The notes under the pieces were generated by a model. It worked only from the letters and a program-made list of their open reading frames with translations, made no database searches and was not told the DNA's origin. This document shows, piece after piece, positions 11,066 through 22,066 of a DNA stretch of 64,000 bases (the first letter of the stretch is position 1; each line of letters opens with the position of its first letter). The translations under genes and the position numbers were made by a program. The DNA lies in contig JAOWBW010000269.1 of NCBI GenBank assembly GCA_026119855.1, positions 434,001 to 498,000 on the forward strand, given 5' to 3'. The DNA comes from Campanula takesimana (Eukaryota > Streptophyta > Magnoliopsida > Asterales > Campanulaceae).

Positions 11066-11097
11066 AGTGGCACCCTAGGGGCGGTCTTATGCCCATC

Positions 11098-11545
11098 TGA
11101 AATATCAACATATCTACTATAAAGAACTTTGCTACTTAATTTAATATAGGGGGTTTGTAGAGCATGCTTTTAGGAATGTCTTTGAGGAGATAGCTTTCTC
11201 TTTGTCAAATTCCTTTTTCTTGGGCAACTTAGAAAATGGTTCCATGCCTTTGTTTCCCTAAATTAGTAAATTGCTATTAAGATATCAGGGTATACCCTTA
11301 AATAATAAAAATCGAAACAGGAAGGGAAAGGGAAAGGTAAAGGAAATATCTAATAACTCACATACATATTGCTAAACCTAAAATTATTCGTAGATTAATC
11401 TTATAAAAAGTCGTAAAAAGGATAAAAGATTACCAGGTTTAGAGGATGAATAAATCCATGTAGATTCAAATCGTCCATAGGCTATTATGAGACCAGCTGA
11501 TTGAAGATGCACCGATTGAAGCATTAGGGCTGCCCATTGGTGAAG
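11098..11545 (-). pseudogene. Second F-box gene, 5' remnant (unit 1)
   Basis: Minus strand. From ATG at 11245 it reads MEPFSKLPKKKEFDKEKAIS, then SKTFLKACSTNP, matching the start of the intact F-box protein except that the core F-box segment (about 25 residues) is missing. A frameshift ends the frame at 36 codons. Upstream, the 5' untranslated exon and a GT...AG intron of the intact gene are also recognisable (GGTTTAGAGGATGAA near 11436, ATTAGGGCTGCCCATTG near 11523). The 3' part is replaced by LINE sequence at about 11098. One such remnant ends every unit. Confidence 0.75.
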
Positions 11546-11942
11546 AGGTAGGCAAGGAGCTTGGAACATTTAGCAGCGGCGTACTTGCCCTCCTGCTATT
11601 ATGCTACTGGTTCAAAATAAACTTTTTGGATTATTTTTGGGTAGATGAAAATCAAATAAATCTCAATTATGATCTAAAAGTAAAATTCTTTATCCCGAAC
11701 GTTAAATGCAAATGATACAAAAAAAAATTCTGAGCTAAAAATATTGATATCGACAAAGAAACTTGCAGGCATTTTATCCATCTCTGATCTTTCAGCAGTC
11801 TCCTCACTCTCCTTACATCATCCAATCTGTTCATTCCCACTAGCTAGTATCAAGCTCTAATTCAATCAAGCTTTCAAGTGCAACTTCACCTCTCTCTATT
11901 AAGTTCCCATGAAGTCGTGCTGCATGCCCCACGTAGACACCC
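11546..11942. other. T spacer of unit 1, no gene seen
   Basis: Non-coding, repeated before every H block (28019-28420, 43378-43777, 61254-61653). It joins directly to the next H, so the duplication boundary cannot be located from this side. Confidence 0.6.
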
Positions 11943-12796
11943 CTAATGCACAAGTTTTGGTTCAAGTCCATATTTCTCCTTCATCTAATCAAAGTACTTG
12001 CAACCTTCACCGACCATCATCTAATCGTAGTTACTCCTTTCAGGAAAAAAAAATAATCTAATCAATTACGTTTTGGATGACTTGTGCAACTTGAGTTATT
12101 GAAGTGTGGAGAAATGTGCATGGGTGGCATTTCTTGCTTGTAATATCTACAGTTATACAAAATTACAGCACAGTAGTAGTTCATAGTGTCTTTGTGGGAC
12201 ATTTGATCGAACATCTGGTATGTCAAAATACGACACTCAGAACTCACATAGAAATCAAGCAAAGTAGTCCAAACCATAGTCATCAAAAGCGCGCCTAGGC
12301 TCCGGGCACACCTTTTGCGCCTTGGTGCACTGTGGGCTTTTAATAACTATGGGACGCACCATAGTTTTCAAAAGCACGCCTAGGCTCCGGGCACACCTTT
12401 TGGTATAAACAAACTGATTAATATTCTTGAGGGCAATGTTAGGGGCACAAAAAAAATTCACAAAAAAAATTATACAAAATGAGGTGGCGATATAACATTG
12501 CTTGTATCGATTATGGACCCGCCACACTCTTGTTAAAAGCACCAATAAAATCATGACACATCATTTTGTAGACTCTATTTTGTGGCATTTTTTTTGTGAC
12601 TTTATAATTACCATATTCTTGATTACATATGAATGTGGCTAATATCTTTGAGTAAGAACACACGATACTAGAAAGTGCCACAAGTGTCACCTCGATAGGC
12701 CTAAGTGACGAACTTTGTAAATCAAGAAACAAAAACAAAATCTCTAATGAAAAAATCGCACCATCAACATTAGTATTTGGTCAGTAACAGAATTTG
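11943..12796. repeat. H block of unit 2, truncated
   Basis: Left two-thirds of H. The GC-rich patch has the short form without the 18-bp palindrome, as in units 4 and 5. No gene seen. Confidence 0.75.
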
Positions 12797-13765
12797 AAAG
12801 ATTATGGAAGTGATATCACTTACGATATCGAGGGTGGCCCTGAAACCTTCAAAGAAGCTATGGCATCTCCTGATGCTTAGCAATGGAAGGATGCCATTAA
12901 AAGTGAAATTTATTTTATTGTCTCAAATGGGACATGAGAATTTTATGATCTTCCTCATGGCTGCAAAGCAATTGGATGCAAGTGGCTTTTCAAGAGGAAC
13001 TCAAATCTGAGGGGACTGTTCATAAGTTTAAGGCTAGATTTGTAGTTAAGTGGTTTAAGCAGATGGAAGGAATAAACTATTTTGATACCTATTCACCAGT
13101 TGCTAGAATGACTACAATTTGTATGCTCATAACATTGACTTCAGTATATGATCTCCATATTCATCAAATGGATGTGAAGACCGCCTTCCTTCCTGGCAAT
13201 CTTGAAGATGAGATCTATATGGATCAGTTGAAAGGATTGTAGCGTCTGATAATGAGAAAAAGGTTTGCAAACTAGTGAAATCCCTTGACGAATTGAAACA
13301 TGCCCCAACGCAGTGGCATGAGAAATTTGATATTATTGTCTCATCGTTTGGATATATTACCAATGAATTTGACAAATGTGTCTACTCTAAGAGGAAAGGT
13401 GATAGTAGTATTGTGTTATGCCAATATGTGACATTCTGTTATTTGGAAACAATGAAGATAGATGATGAGACAAGTCATTCTTGAAAAGTAAGTTTCAAAT
13501 GAAGGATATGAGAGTAACTGACATGATTCTTGGAGTTAAGTTAACTCGTTCAACTCAAGCTATAACCATCTCACAGTCTCATTATTTAAAGAATATAATT
13601 GAGAAGTTTGGTTATAGGGATGGTAAAATCATCAACTTCATTTAGTCCTTCTGTGGCACTTGCTACGAATGAGAATGGAGTATTTGTGGCTCAGTTGAAA
13701 TATTCACAGGTTATTGGGAGCATAATATATCTTGGTAGCTGTACTAAACCGGTATATCCTATCAA
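12797..13765 (+). pseudogene. Ty1/copia reverse transcriptase fragment (unit 2)
   Basis: Begins within the linker before RT (reads close to YDIEGG) and runs through the RT core. FDTYSPVARMTTI and IHQMDVKTAFL, with the first catalytic Asp in MDVKTAF, are clear. Later pieces read WHEKFD and VIGSIIYLGSCTKP, near the end of RT. At least three frame changes and a TAG after QLKGL inactivate it. Units 3 and 4 carry the 5' half of the same element and stop at FDTYSP. This unit keeps the continuation, so it shows the state before the copia/Tat fusion. Confidence 0.85.
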
Positions 13766-13860
13766 GTCTATCAATATTATCGTTCAAAGGGACCAACTGG
13801 GGATCCAATGAACGTCTACCAAACATACACCGATTAAATGAACTTGTAAATCACAACAAG
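13766..13860 (-). other. Short internal stub of the outer minus-strand LTR element
   Basis: Between the copia fragment and the PBS. It would be the start of the untranslated leader of the minus-strand element. No coding signal. The boundary with copia is approximate. Confidence 0.4.
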
Positions 13861-13878
13861 TCCCCAGCAACGGCGCCA
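13861..13878 (-). other. Primer binding site, tRNA-Asp type
   Basis: On the minus strand it reads TGGCGCCGTTGCTGGGGA. This is complementary to the 3' end of plant tRNA-Asp with one mismatch, the primer choice known for Athila-like Ty3 elements. It lies 6 nt from the LTR edge at 13885, so it fixes the LTR as a 5' LTR on the minus strand. Confidence 0.8.
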
Positions 13879-14943
13879 AAAACTTGATGGAGAAAATTCC
13901 ACTGTGTAATAAAATACCTTGCAAGTGTACAAGTGCCGAAGCAGCAGTATACAAAAGTAAGGGTCGAACCACAGAGACTCGTGGATAAACAAGTTGATTT
14001 AATTAATGTAAAGAATAACTAGGGGTTTTTTTTGATTGATTTTATTAAACTAATTTAACTAATAAGGAATGAAAGTAAACTAAATTAATAGGCAAAATAA
14101 CGCAAAGATAGAATTCAAGATTTGACAACGAGATTCACGGATTGGGTTTCACAATACATTCACTTTATGCTATTTTCACTAATAAAGATATCAATATCAT
14201 TCTAGGGTTCATTCACAAAATCAAGAGTTGGGACGGTTTGGTGTGCAATTTGCAACTCAAATATTCCTCTTTTATTACACTTCCACTTATGTATATATAA
14301 TAATCAAAGAATTCATGAAAATCAAAAGAATATATGAACCTAGATCCGTTTGATTTCAGTTACGTCCTCAATTGGATCTAAGAGGTAAAACAATGGTCAA
14401 TGTATTAATCACCCACGTTAATGGCCCAATTGATACCCACAAATTCTAGGGCCAAAAGTATCTTAACATAAATCTGAAACCCTAGAAAGAATTACGAATA
14501 TTTTACCACTCTAGAATAATATTGAATTATGGATTAAGAACTATAGCATAAAGATCTTGTATTGTTACTACCAATCCGCAAATCACAAGAGAATTAGCTA
14601 CTCATACTCATAATGATTATCACAAGAAAAGAATTAAAATTCATAAACCTGGATATTACGCTTGAGTAAATAAAGCCTTCAATCTTGTTACAATCTTCAA
14701 AACCTAGAAATAAAGCATAAAAAAAATTGTTCTGAAACCTAATCCCTTTTATCCATGAGAGAAGAGTCCAAAACCGAGAAGGAATTAACCAAATATAAAA
14801 ACATAATAAAATCCCGAAATTCCTGGCGAGGGTAGCAGGCGGGCGCTTGGTGTCATGCAGGCGGGCGCTCCAGTGACCAGTACGTTGGGCCGTTTTGCTA
14901 CTTTAATTCATGCGGGCGCTTGCAGATAGGCAAGCGGGCGCTT

Positions 14944-17481
14944 TGTAACGCCCATCCTTATTATCGTTAAATATTTGACATATTTGTTAAATACTTGAAC
15001 TTGCATATTATGTGTTACTTTTACTTGGGTTAAAGTTTTAACTGCTTAAAATAGTTAAGGTGGTTAAATGTCTAGTTTTGACTTTTGGGTCATTTGTGGA
15101 AATTTGACTCTAGGGGTCTTTTTGTTAAAAGTGAAACTTGAGGGGCCTAAGTGTCATTCTTTGAAAGTTTAAGTTTATCTTTGGGTTCCTTCTCTGAGAA
15201 AATCATTTCTCCCCAAATTCATTACGTACACTCCCTCTGTTTCAAAGCTAGGGTTAAAAGTTTTCCCTATTCCCGACTCCTCGAGTTTAATTATCCCTCC
15301 GTTCTTGATTCCGATCCCGGATTAATATTCGTGGCGTTGAATAGAGCGTTCCAGGCCGAACAGAAATAAGTTTGGGTCAACTTGAATTTTGACTAGGTAA
15401 GTTATTAGCTCCCCCTTGCTTGTAATAACATGCATAAATGTTATTCTCGATACTTGTGAATGTTAATTTCGTGTTTGGAATGAATTTGGTGGTACTTGTA
15501 AAATTGGGACAAAAGGAGTAAAACTCTACTGTGTAGAATAATGAAAGAACTTGGGAAAAATGAGTTTGAATATGTTATGCCTTTTCTGGGTATGTTATAA
15601 TGATAGTAAAAGTTACTCCTACGCTTGGGACGGAGAATTGTTAAGTTTGAACTCAGGGGAAAACTACCAAATTGTACCGAGCACGGTCGTGCGCCTTTAT
15701 TTGGCACGGTCGTGCCAAATATCACCTTTAGGCAAATTTCCTCGACAGTGTTAGCACGGTCGTGTGCCTTTTATTGGCACGGTCGTGCCGAAAATTAGTT
15801 TTGTGTGAGAACTCTCGACCTTGATGGCATGGTCGTGCCATTTTTGCACGCGCGGTCGTGCCAAGTGGGAATTCTGATTTTCCTTCTCGAATTGTTTCCT
15901 CCATAACTTTCTATAGGAAAGTCGGAATCAAGATCCGAAAGAAGCTGAATAACCTAGACTCAGAGGGCTATTCAAAGACTAAATTAATGTGGTTTTAAGG
16001 TGATTGTATAGAGAACCTAGATAGGTGTTTTAGGACATTGAACATAAGTATAAGAGTAGTATCTCTTCTTTATGTCTTGAAAGTGCTATGAACAAGCACT
16101 AATGTGTTATACTTGTCTTGAAACCAATGATTGTGCACCTTAGAGGCATTAGCATAAGGTCTTAGACTTGAACATCCTAAGAATAGGATTGGGATTTTGT
16201 AAGAGTAAATGTATAACTCTTATACATGCTTGAATGTCCAAAGATTGGAATTATAATTTGAATATAAGATAATAAAATCTTGTACTTGACTTGACACCAA
16301 TACATATGTATAGTAGTGAACTTGAAAGTACTATGAACAAGCACTAACGTGTATGAGACATGTTCTTGTTGTGTATATGCAAACATTGCATACATTTGCT
16401 TGATACAAGGTGACTTCTTGATTACTTGAAGCATGTTCCTTGTTGAGCTAGTCCACTACTTTTGGATTAGTTCTTCTCCCGTTGTTCAAGTAAATATCTA
16501 CTTGTACTTTCTTGTGTGAGTCCAGCTGGTTCTCCTTGCTTGTTCGAAAATGTATAGGTTCACGCTTGTCGCGAGAGCTGGGGTTTAAGTGACAATCGGG
16601 TCCCTATGTATTTCCGCCCGACCCCTTACTACCGGCCATAGTAAGGGCATAGCTTCCTTAGTTGGAGCAATAAGCCTGACTTAAGTGAATGCTAAACTCC
16701 CGTCCCGAACACCTCGTGAATAATCATGAGTACTGATATTGAGAATGACACTGGTTACCGGGTCTTCTGATATATACTGAATAATCAGTTCCTGTTATTG
16801 ATCGTGATGTCAAAGTAATACAAGCTTCGACAACAATGGTATTCTTGGGAGGAATAAGGAAGGAAGCAATATCCTTATAACTTGCTTGTTTAGCCTTATG
16901 TGCTATTTGATGAGTGGATTATCCTCTCATATACTTGTTACTTGATGATACTTGAGATATGATCATTTGAGTATCTACTTGAATTGCATGATAACATGTC
17001 ATGTAGTTGCATCTAATAGCTTACTGAGATTTATCTCACCCTTTATTTGTTCCCCCCCCCCAGGAAAGGAAGGATAGTGCGCAGTGAGGCTCGACATAGT
17101 TGGGAGCTTACTTCGCAGGTCGTGATTATTTTGGGGCTTGTGTCCTTTTACACTTGGTGAGGACGATGTATTATGGGTTTTGTAACTCCTTATTTTGGGG
17201 TAGACAGTTCTTGTTGTCACTAGACATCTTGTATAGTACTCTTGATGCCAGCTTATGTGCTAGGCATGATTCCGCTGTGTATGTATTAAGTTTGGTTTTA
17301 AATTTTCTTGTCTAGAACTCGTGTTGTGAGCTAGTATAGCTCCTTACTCTAGAATATATATATCATGTCAGTTTGTTAAACAAATGTCATTAAGTTTCTT
17401 GTTTAGTTTCTTGTTCCTCGTTAGGCACTCCATCCAGGTTCGAGGTTCTATTAGGGGATCCCGGGACCTGGGGGCGTGTCA
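14944..17481 (+). mobile_element. Chromovirus 5' LTR (2538 bp)
   Basis: Starts TGTAACGCCCATCC and ends GGGGGCGTGTCA. It contains six near-palindromes with a CGGTCG core (one with a T-G change, ATGGTCGT) at 15681-15862. A C-tract stands at about 17051. Small frames inside it recur in the 3' LTR and are not genes. Confidence 0.97.
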
Positions 17482-17484
17482 GGT

Positions 17485-17496
17485 TGGTATCAGAGC
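17485..17496 (+). other. PBS for initiator methionine tRNA
   Basis: TGGTATCAGAGC, complementary to the 3' end of plant tRNA-iMet, three bases after the 5' LTR. Standard for chromoviruses. Confidence 0.95.
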
Positions 17497-17567
17497 TACC
17501 CTGGTTTAGCTACCATGTTTAGCTACCTTGGTTTGCTCTAAGTCTGGATAGGGTCTATGGCCTAGGT

Positions 17568-20500
17568 ATGGGTGAGTCTTGGGGTGTTATTAATAACGCT
17601 GAGTGTTTACCTACAGGTACAATGAGTTCTGAAGGTACTAGTGGTAGTAATCAGCTGAGATCTATAACTCCTCAAGAAGAAATGGTTGATAATGTTGACT
17701 GGGATTATCCTAATCGCCTTACAAGGTTCTTGAAGCTGAAACCTCGTAGTTTTGACGGGGAATTTGATTCTAAGAAGGCAGAAGAGTGGATTGAAAGTAT
17801 TGAGAAGATCTTTACAGCCTTGAGATGTGCGGGTGGTGATAAGGTAACCTTTGCAACCTTTAAACTTGAGAAAGCCGCTGAACATTGGTGGCAAGTGTTG
17901 AGTAAAAGTTGGGAACTGGAAGGTGTACCACAGACATGGGAAAATTTTCTTAAAGCTTTTAAGTCGCAGTTTATTCCAACAGTGGTCCAAGATAGAAAGG
18001 AGATGGAATTCCTAAATCTGGAGCAGGGAAGTCTGACCGTGGGGCAATACTCAACCAAGTTCACAGAATTGGCGAGGTATTGTGATCACTTAGTTCCAAA
18101 TGAAGCTAAGAAGGCACAGAGGTTTGTTAAAGGGTTAAGGACTGAGTATAGGAAGCAACTTCTTTCTTTACAACTCACTAGCTATCAGCAAGCAGTGGAG
18201 AAGGCTTATACCATTGAAAATGATATCGAAGAACACAAGGTGAAGTTGGGAACAACCATGACTGGTCGTGTATCAGAGAAAACTCAGGGATCTGGTTCTA
18301 AAGGTGGTAAATCTGGCCGCCAAGATCGTCGATTCCGACAGCCAACCGAAAGTAAAGGTAGTGTATCAACTGGTTCGAGGACAACAGTCCAAGGTCTCAG
18401 GAGAGTATGTGGCTTTTGTTCGAAAGAAGGCCATTCTGAAGACAAGTGTTGGCTAAAGCAAGGAAAGTGTATAGTGTGTGGTGAAGCGGGGCACTTTGCT
18501 AGAAATTGTTCTAAAAGTAAAGTAAATCAAGTTGGGGGTACAAGTCAACCAGCCTCAGGTTCCAAGAGAGATAGTGGGGGTCGACCAAAAGTTCAGGGTC
18601 GAGTGTTTGCTCTAGATCAGCAGGGTGTAGCTGAGTTTTCTGCGGTCATAGGAGGTATTATATTACTTTCTAGTACGAGAGCGCGAGTCTTGATAGATCC
18701 AGGCTCATCTCATTCTTATGTGGCATCTCATTTTGTGTCGCATTTGCATGTTCTTCCTGATTCTATGCCTTATGTGCTAGAAGTATCTTCCCCTATGGGA
18801 GATTGCATGTTTACTTCTGAGGTTTACAAGAAATGTGAGGTCCTTGTGGGTGATCATGCCCTTCTTGCTGACCTAGTCGTGTTACCTATAAGGGACTTTG
18901 ACGTGATTCTTGGCATGGATTGGCTATATGTGAATCATGCATCTGTTGATTGTTATAGAAAAGTAGTAACTTTTTCTATTCCTGGTTTGCCTGATTTTAC
19001 CTTTGAAGGTGATAGGCCTTTATGTGCTATACATGTTATTTCTGCTTTAAAAGCTAGAAAACTTTTATCTCGTGGTTGTGCCGGGTATCTCGCATGTGTA
19101 CTTGATCAGAGTTTATCTGTTCCCAAGATGGAGGATATTCCTGTTGTGTCTGAATTTTCAGATGTGTTCTCTTCTGAGTATAACATGCCACCTGATCGAG
19201 ATCTTGAGTTCTGTATTGAGTTAGTACCAGGTACAGCACCAATCTCTAAAGCACCTTATAGAATGGCTCCAGCTGAGTTAAGAGAGTTGAAAGCACAGCT
19301 TGAGGAATTGCTTGAAAGGGGCTTTATCAGGCCTAGTGTATCACCGTGGGGTGCACCAGTGCTGTTTGTCAGAAAGAAAGATGGGACTCTGCGATTGTGT
19401 ATTGATTACAGAGATCTTAATCAGGTAACTATCAAGAACAAATATCCGTTACCTCATATTGATGACTTGTTTGATCAGCTTCAGGGTTCAGTAGTGTATT
19501 TGAAGCTTGACTTGAGAAGTGGTTATCATCAGTTGAAAATTAGATCTGAGGATATACCAAAGACAGCTTTCCGTACCAGGTATGGGCATTATGAATTTAT
19601 TGTTATGCCATTCGGTTTGACAAATGCTCCAGCTGTATTTATGGATTTGATGAACCGTATCTTCAAGCCATATCTTGATTGCTTCGTGGTGGTATTCATT
19701 GATGACATTCTTGTGTATTCTAAGTCACGGGCTGAGCATGAACAACATCTCAGAATAGTATTACAAGTTCTTCGTGAGAAACAACTATTTGCAAAATTTA
19801 GCAAATGTGCTTTCTGGTTAGAAGAAGATTCATTCTTGGGGCATGTTGTGTCTGCTACTGGTATTGCAGTAGATCCTTCCAAAGTTGAAGCAGTTGTTAA
19901 CTGGAAAAGGCCAACTACAGTGACTGAGATCCGTAGTTTCTTGGGCTTGGCTAGTTATTATCGGAGGTTCATTGAGGGATTCTCCAAGATTGCTACTCCA
20001 TTGACTAATATGACTCGAAAAGCTATTTCTTTTGAGTGGAATGACAAATGTGAAGCAAGTTTTCAGGAGTTGAAAAGGCGTTTGACTACAGCTCCAGTCT
20101 GGGCTTTGCCTAATGGTTCTGAGCATTTCATGGTTTATACTGATGCTTCTAAAGAAGGATTGGGTTGTGTTCTAATGCAAGATGGCAAGGTAATAGCTTA
20201 TGCTTCTCGAAAACTATCTCCTTATGAAAAGAATTATCCTACTCATGATTTAGAGTTGGCTGCGATTATTTTTGCTTTGCATAAATGGAGGCATTACTTG
20301 TATGGAACCAAATTTGAAGTCTTTACCGATCATAAGAACTTGAAGTACTTGTTTTCTCAAAAAGAGCTTAACATGAGGCAGCGTAGATGGATGGAGAAAT
20401 TGAAGGATCATGATTGTACTATCCTTTATCATCCAGGAAAAGCAAATGTTGTGGCAGATGCACTGAGCCGAAAGACTTATATTTCTTGCTTGATGATTCG

Positions 20501-22031
20501 TGAATGGAAGATGTTTGAAGATTTGTGTGATTGGAATCCTTGTGAATCAAATCATGGAGTTATGTTTGCGAATATAAAAGCTACTTCAGATTTACTCCAA
20601 CAGATCAAAGAAGCTCAGGTAATTGATTCTGAATTGCAGAAAATCATTAGTGGAATGAATGAAGGAAGGCAACCAGATTTTTCTTTTAATAGTGAGGGAA
20701 TTCTTACCTTCCGAGGTCGAGTTTGTATTCCAGTTGATCCTGAAATAAAGAAGAAAGTTCTTGAAGAGGCTCACAAAGCCAAGTATACTATTCATCCTGG
20801 AAGTACTAAAATGTACCAAGACTTGAAGAAACATTTCTGGTGGAACAATATGAAAAGAGAAATTGCTGAGTATGTATCCAAATGTTTGACTTGTCAACAA
20901 GTAAAAGTGGAACATCAACGTCCAGCAGGTTTGTTGCAACCATTGGAAATTCCGGAGTGGAAATGGGAGCATATTACTATGGATTTTGTGACTGGTTTGC
21001 CACGTACCAGGCGAGGCCATGATGCTGTTTGGGTTATAGTGGACAGGTTGACTAAATCAGCTCACTTCTTGTTTGTTTCCATGGGATATTCATTGTCTCA
21101 GTTGGCATCTTTATATGTTCAGGAGATTGTCCGACTGCATGGGGTTCCTGTGAGTATTGTATCTGATAGAGATCCTTATTTTACTTCTCGATTCTGGCAG
21201 GCTCTTCAGGGTGCTATGGGTACTAAATTGAATTTCAGTACTGCTTTTCATCCTCAATCTGATGGGCAATCTGAGAGACTTATACAGATTCTCGAGGATA
21301 TGTTACGTGCTTGTGTTATTGATTTCAAAGGCAGTTGGGATACTCACCTTCCTTTGGCTGAGTTTGCTTATAATAACAGTTATCAGTCTAGCATTGAAAT
21401 GGCTCCATATGAGGCTCTTTATGGTAGAAAATGTCGATCTCCTATATGCTGGGATGAAGTGGGAGAAGCTAGACTCTTGGGTCCTGAAATGGTTCAACAA
21501 TCAGTTGAGAGTGTGAAACTCATTCGAGATAGATTGCGTACAGCTCAGAGTAGACAAAAGAGTTATGCAGATCATCGTAGAAGGGATCTTGAATTTCATG
21601 TAGGTGACTTTGTATTCTTGAAGGTCTCTCCTCGTAGAGGTATAAATAGATTTGGGAAGAAAGGAAAGTTATCTCCTCGTTATATCGGTCCATTTGAGAT
21701 TCTAGAAAGAGTTGGTAAGTTGGCTTATAGAGTGGCTTTACCTCCTTCTTTATCTGGTATTCATAACGTGTTCCATGTATCTATGCTTCGCAAGTATATG
21801 GCAGATGAATCACATGTTCTTGAGTATGAGGCTATTCCATTTCAGCCTGATTTATCTTATGAGGAACAGCCTGTTGAAATTCTTGACTGGAAAGAGCAAG
21901 TATTGCGTACAAAAAGGATTCCTATTGTGAAGGTCCTTTGGAGAAATCATGAAATTGAAGAAGCTACTTGGGAAACCGAGAAAGAGATGCGAGATAAATA
22001 CCCGAGCCTATTTGAAAACTTTGGTAAGTAA
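17568..22031 (+). CDS. Chromovirus Gag-Pol polyprotein, intact
   Basis: 1487 codons with no break. Gag covers about 45-230, followed by two zinc knuckles: [14 protein letters not shown] at 281-294 and [14 protein letters not shown] at 301-314. The protease motif [11 protein letters not shown] is at 375-385, with DPG in place of DTG/DSG, as often seen in plant Ty3 elements. Reverse transcriptase spans about 560-740 with FIDD at 710-713. RNase H starts near YTDAS (857-861). Integrase has H1069, H1076, C1106 and C1109 as zinc ligands and D1139, D1200, E1236 as a DD35E triad. A chromodomain at about 1433-1484 (from PVEILDWKE) could guide insertion to marked chromatin. The first ATG at 17568 or the one at codon 19 (17622) could be used. 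Confidence 0.97.
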   Translation: MGESWGVINNAECLPTGTMSSEGTSGSNQLRSITPQEEMVDNVDWDYPNRLTRFLKLKPRSFDGEFDSKKAEEWIESIEKIFTALRCAGGDKVTFATFKLEKAAEHWWQVLSKSWELEGVPQTWENFLKAFKSQFIPTVVQDRKEMEFLNLEQGSLTVGQYSTKFTELARYCDHLVPNEAKKAQRFVKGLRTEYRKQLLSLQLTSYQQAVEKAYTIENDIEEHKVKLGTTMTGRVSEKTQGSGSKGGKSGRQDRRFRQPTESKGSVSTGSRTTVQGLRRVCGFCSKEGHSEDKCWLKQGKCIVCGEAGHFARNCSKSKVNQVGGTSQPASGSKRDSGGRPKVQGRVFALDQQGVAEFSAVIGGIILLSSTRARVLIDPGSSHSYVASHFVSHLHVLPDSMPYVLEVSSPMGDCMFTSEVYKKCEVLVGDHALLADLVVLPIRDFDVILGMDWLYVNHASVDCYRKVVTFSIPGLPDFTFEGDRPLCAIHVISALKARKLLSRGCAGYLACVLDQSLSVPKMEDIPVVSEFSDVFSSEYNMPPDRDLEFCIELVPGTAPISKAPYRMAPAELRELKAQLEELLERGFIRPSVSPWGAPVLFVRKKDGTLRLCIDYRDLNQVTIKNKYPLPHIDDLFDQLQGSVVYLKLDLRSGYHQLKIRSEDIPKTAFRTRYGHYEFIVMPFGLTNAPAVFMDLMNRIFKPYLDCFVVVFIDDILVYSKSRAEHEQHLRIVLQVLREKQLFAKFSKCAFWLEEDSFLGHVVSATGIAVDPSKVEAVVNWKRPTTVTEIRSFLGLASYYRRFIEGFSKIATPLTNMTRKAISFEWNDKCEASFQELKRRLTTAPVWALPNGSEHFMVYTDASKEGLGCVLMQDGKVIAYASRKLSPYEKNYPTHDLELAAIIFALHKWRHYLYGTKFEVFTDHKNLKYLFSQKELNMRQRRWMEKLKDHDCTILYHPGKANVVADALSRKTYISCLMIREWKMFEDLCDWNPCESNHGVMFANIKATSDLLQQIKEAQVIDSELQKIISGMNEGRQPDFSFNSEGILTFRGRVCIPVDPEIKKKVLEEAHKAKYTIHPGSTKMYQDLKKHFWWNNMKREIAEYVSKCLTCQQVKVEHQRPAGLLQPLEIPEWKWEHITMDFVTGLPRTRRGHDAVWVIVDRLTKSAHFLFVSMGYSLSQLASLYVQEIVRLHGVPVSIVSDRDPYFTSRFWQALQGAMGTKLNFSTAFHPQSDGQSERLIQILEDMLRACVIDFKGSWDTHLPLAEFAYNNSYQSSIEMAPYEALYGRKCRSPICWDEVGEARLLGPEMVQQSVESVKLIRDRLRTAQSRQKSYADHRRRDLEFHVGDFVFLKVSPRRGINRFGKKGKLSPRYIGPFEILERVGKLAYRVALPPSLSGIHNVFHVSMLRKYMADESHVLEYEAIPFQPDLSYEEQPVEILDWKEQVLRTKRIPIVKVLWRNHEIEEATWETEKEMRDKYPSLFENFGK

Positions 22032-22053
22032 AATTCGTGGGCGAATTTTCTTT

Positions 22054-22066
22054 AAGGTGGGGAGGA
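22054..22066 (+). other. Polypurine tract of the chromovirus
   Basis: AAGGTGGGGAGGA immediately before the 3' LTR; start site of plus-strand synthesis. Confidence 0.92.

Larger units (their letters stand above)
1..11942. repeat. Tandem unit 1 (5' end outside window)
   Basis: First copy of the composite unit. The next copies of its left end lie at 11943, 28421, 43778 and 61654. Compared with units 3 and 4 it has lost the 5' part of the F-box gene (junction 2187-2189), about 3 kb of copia and Tat pol (junction near 6153) and 98 bp of integrase (junction near 6428). It alone keeps the complete left side of the MITE nest and the about 700 bp between integrase and the antisense ORF. Confidence 0.9.

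Noticed and set aside
15151..15369. Short frames in the chromovirus 5' LTR, repeated at 22274-22492
   Set aside because: They recur only because the LTRs are identical; no protein signature.
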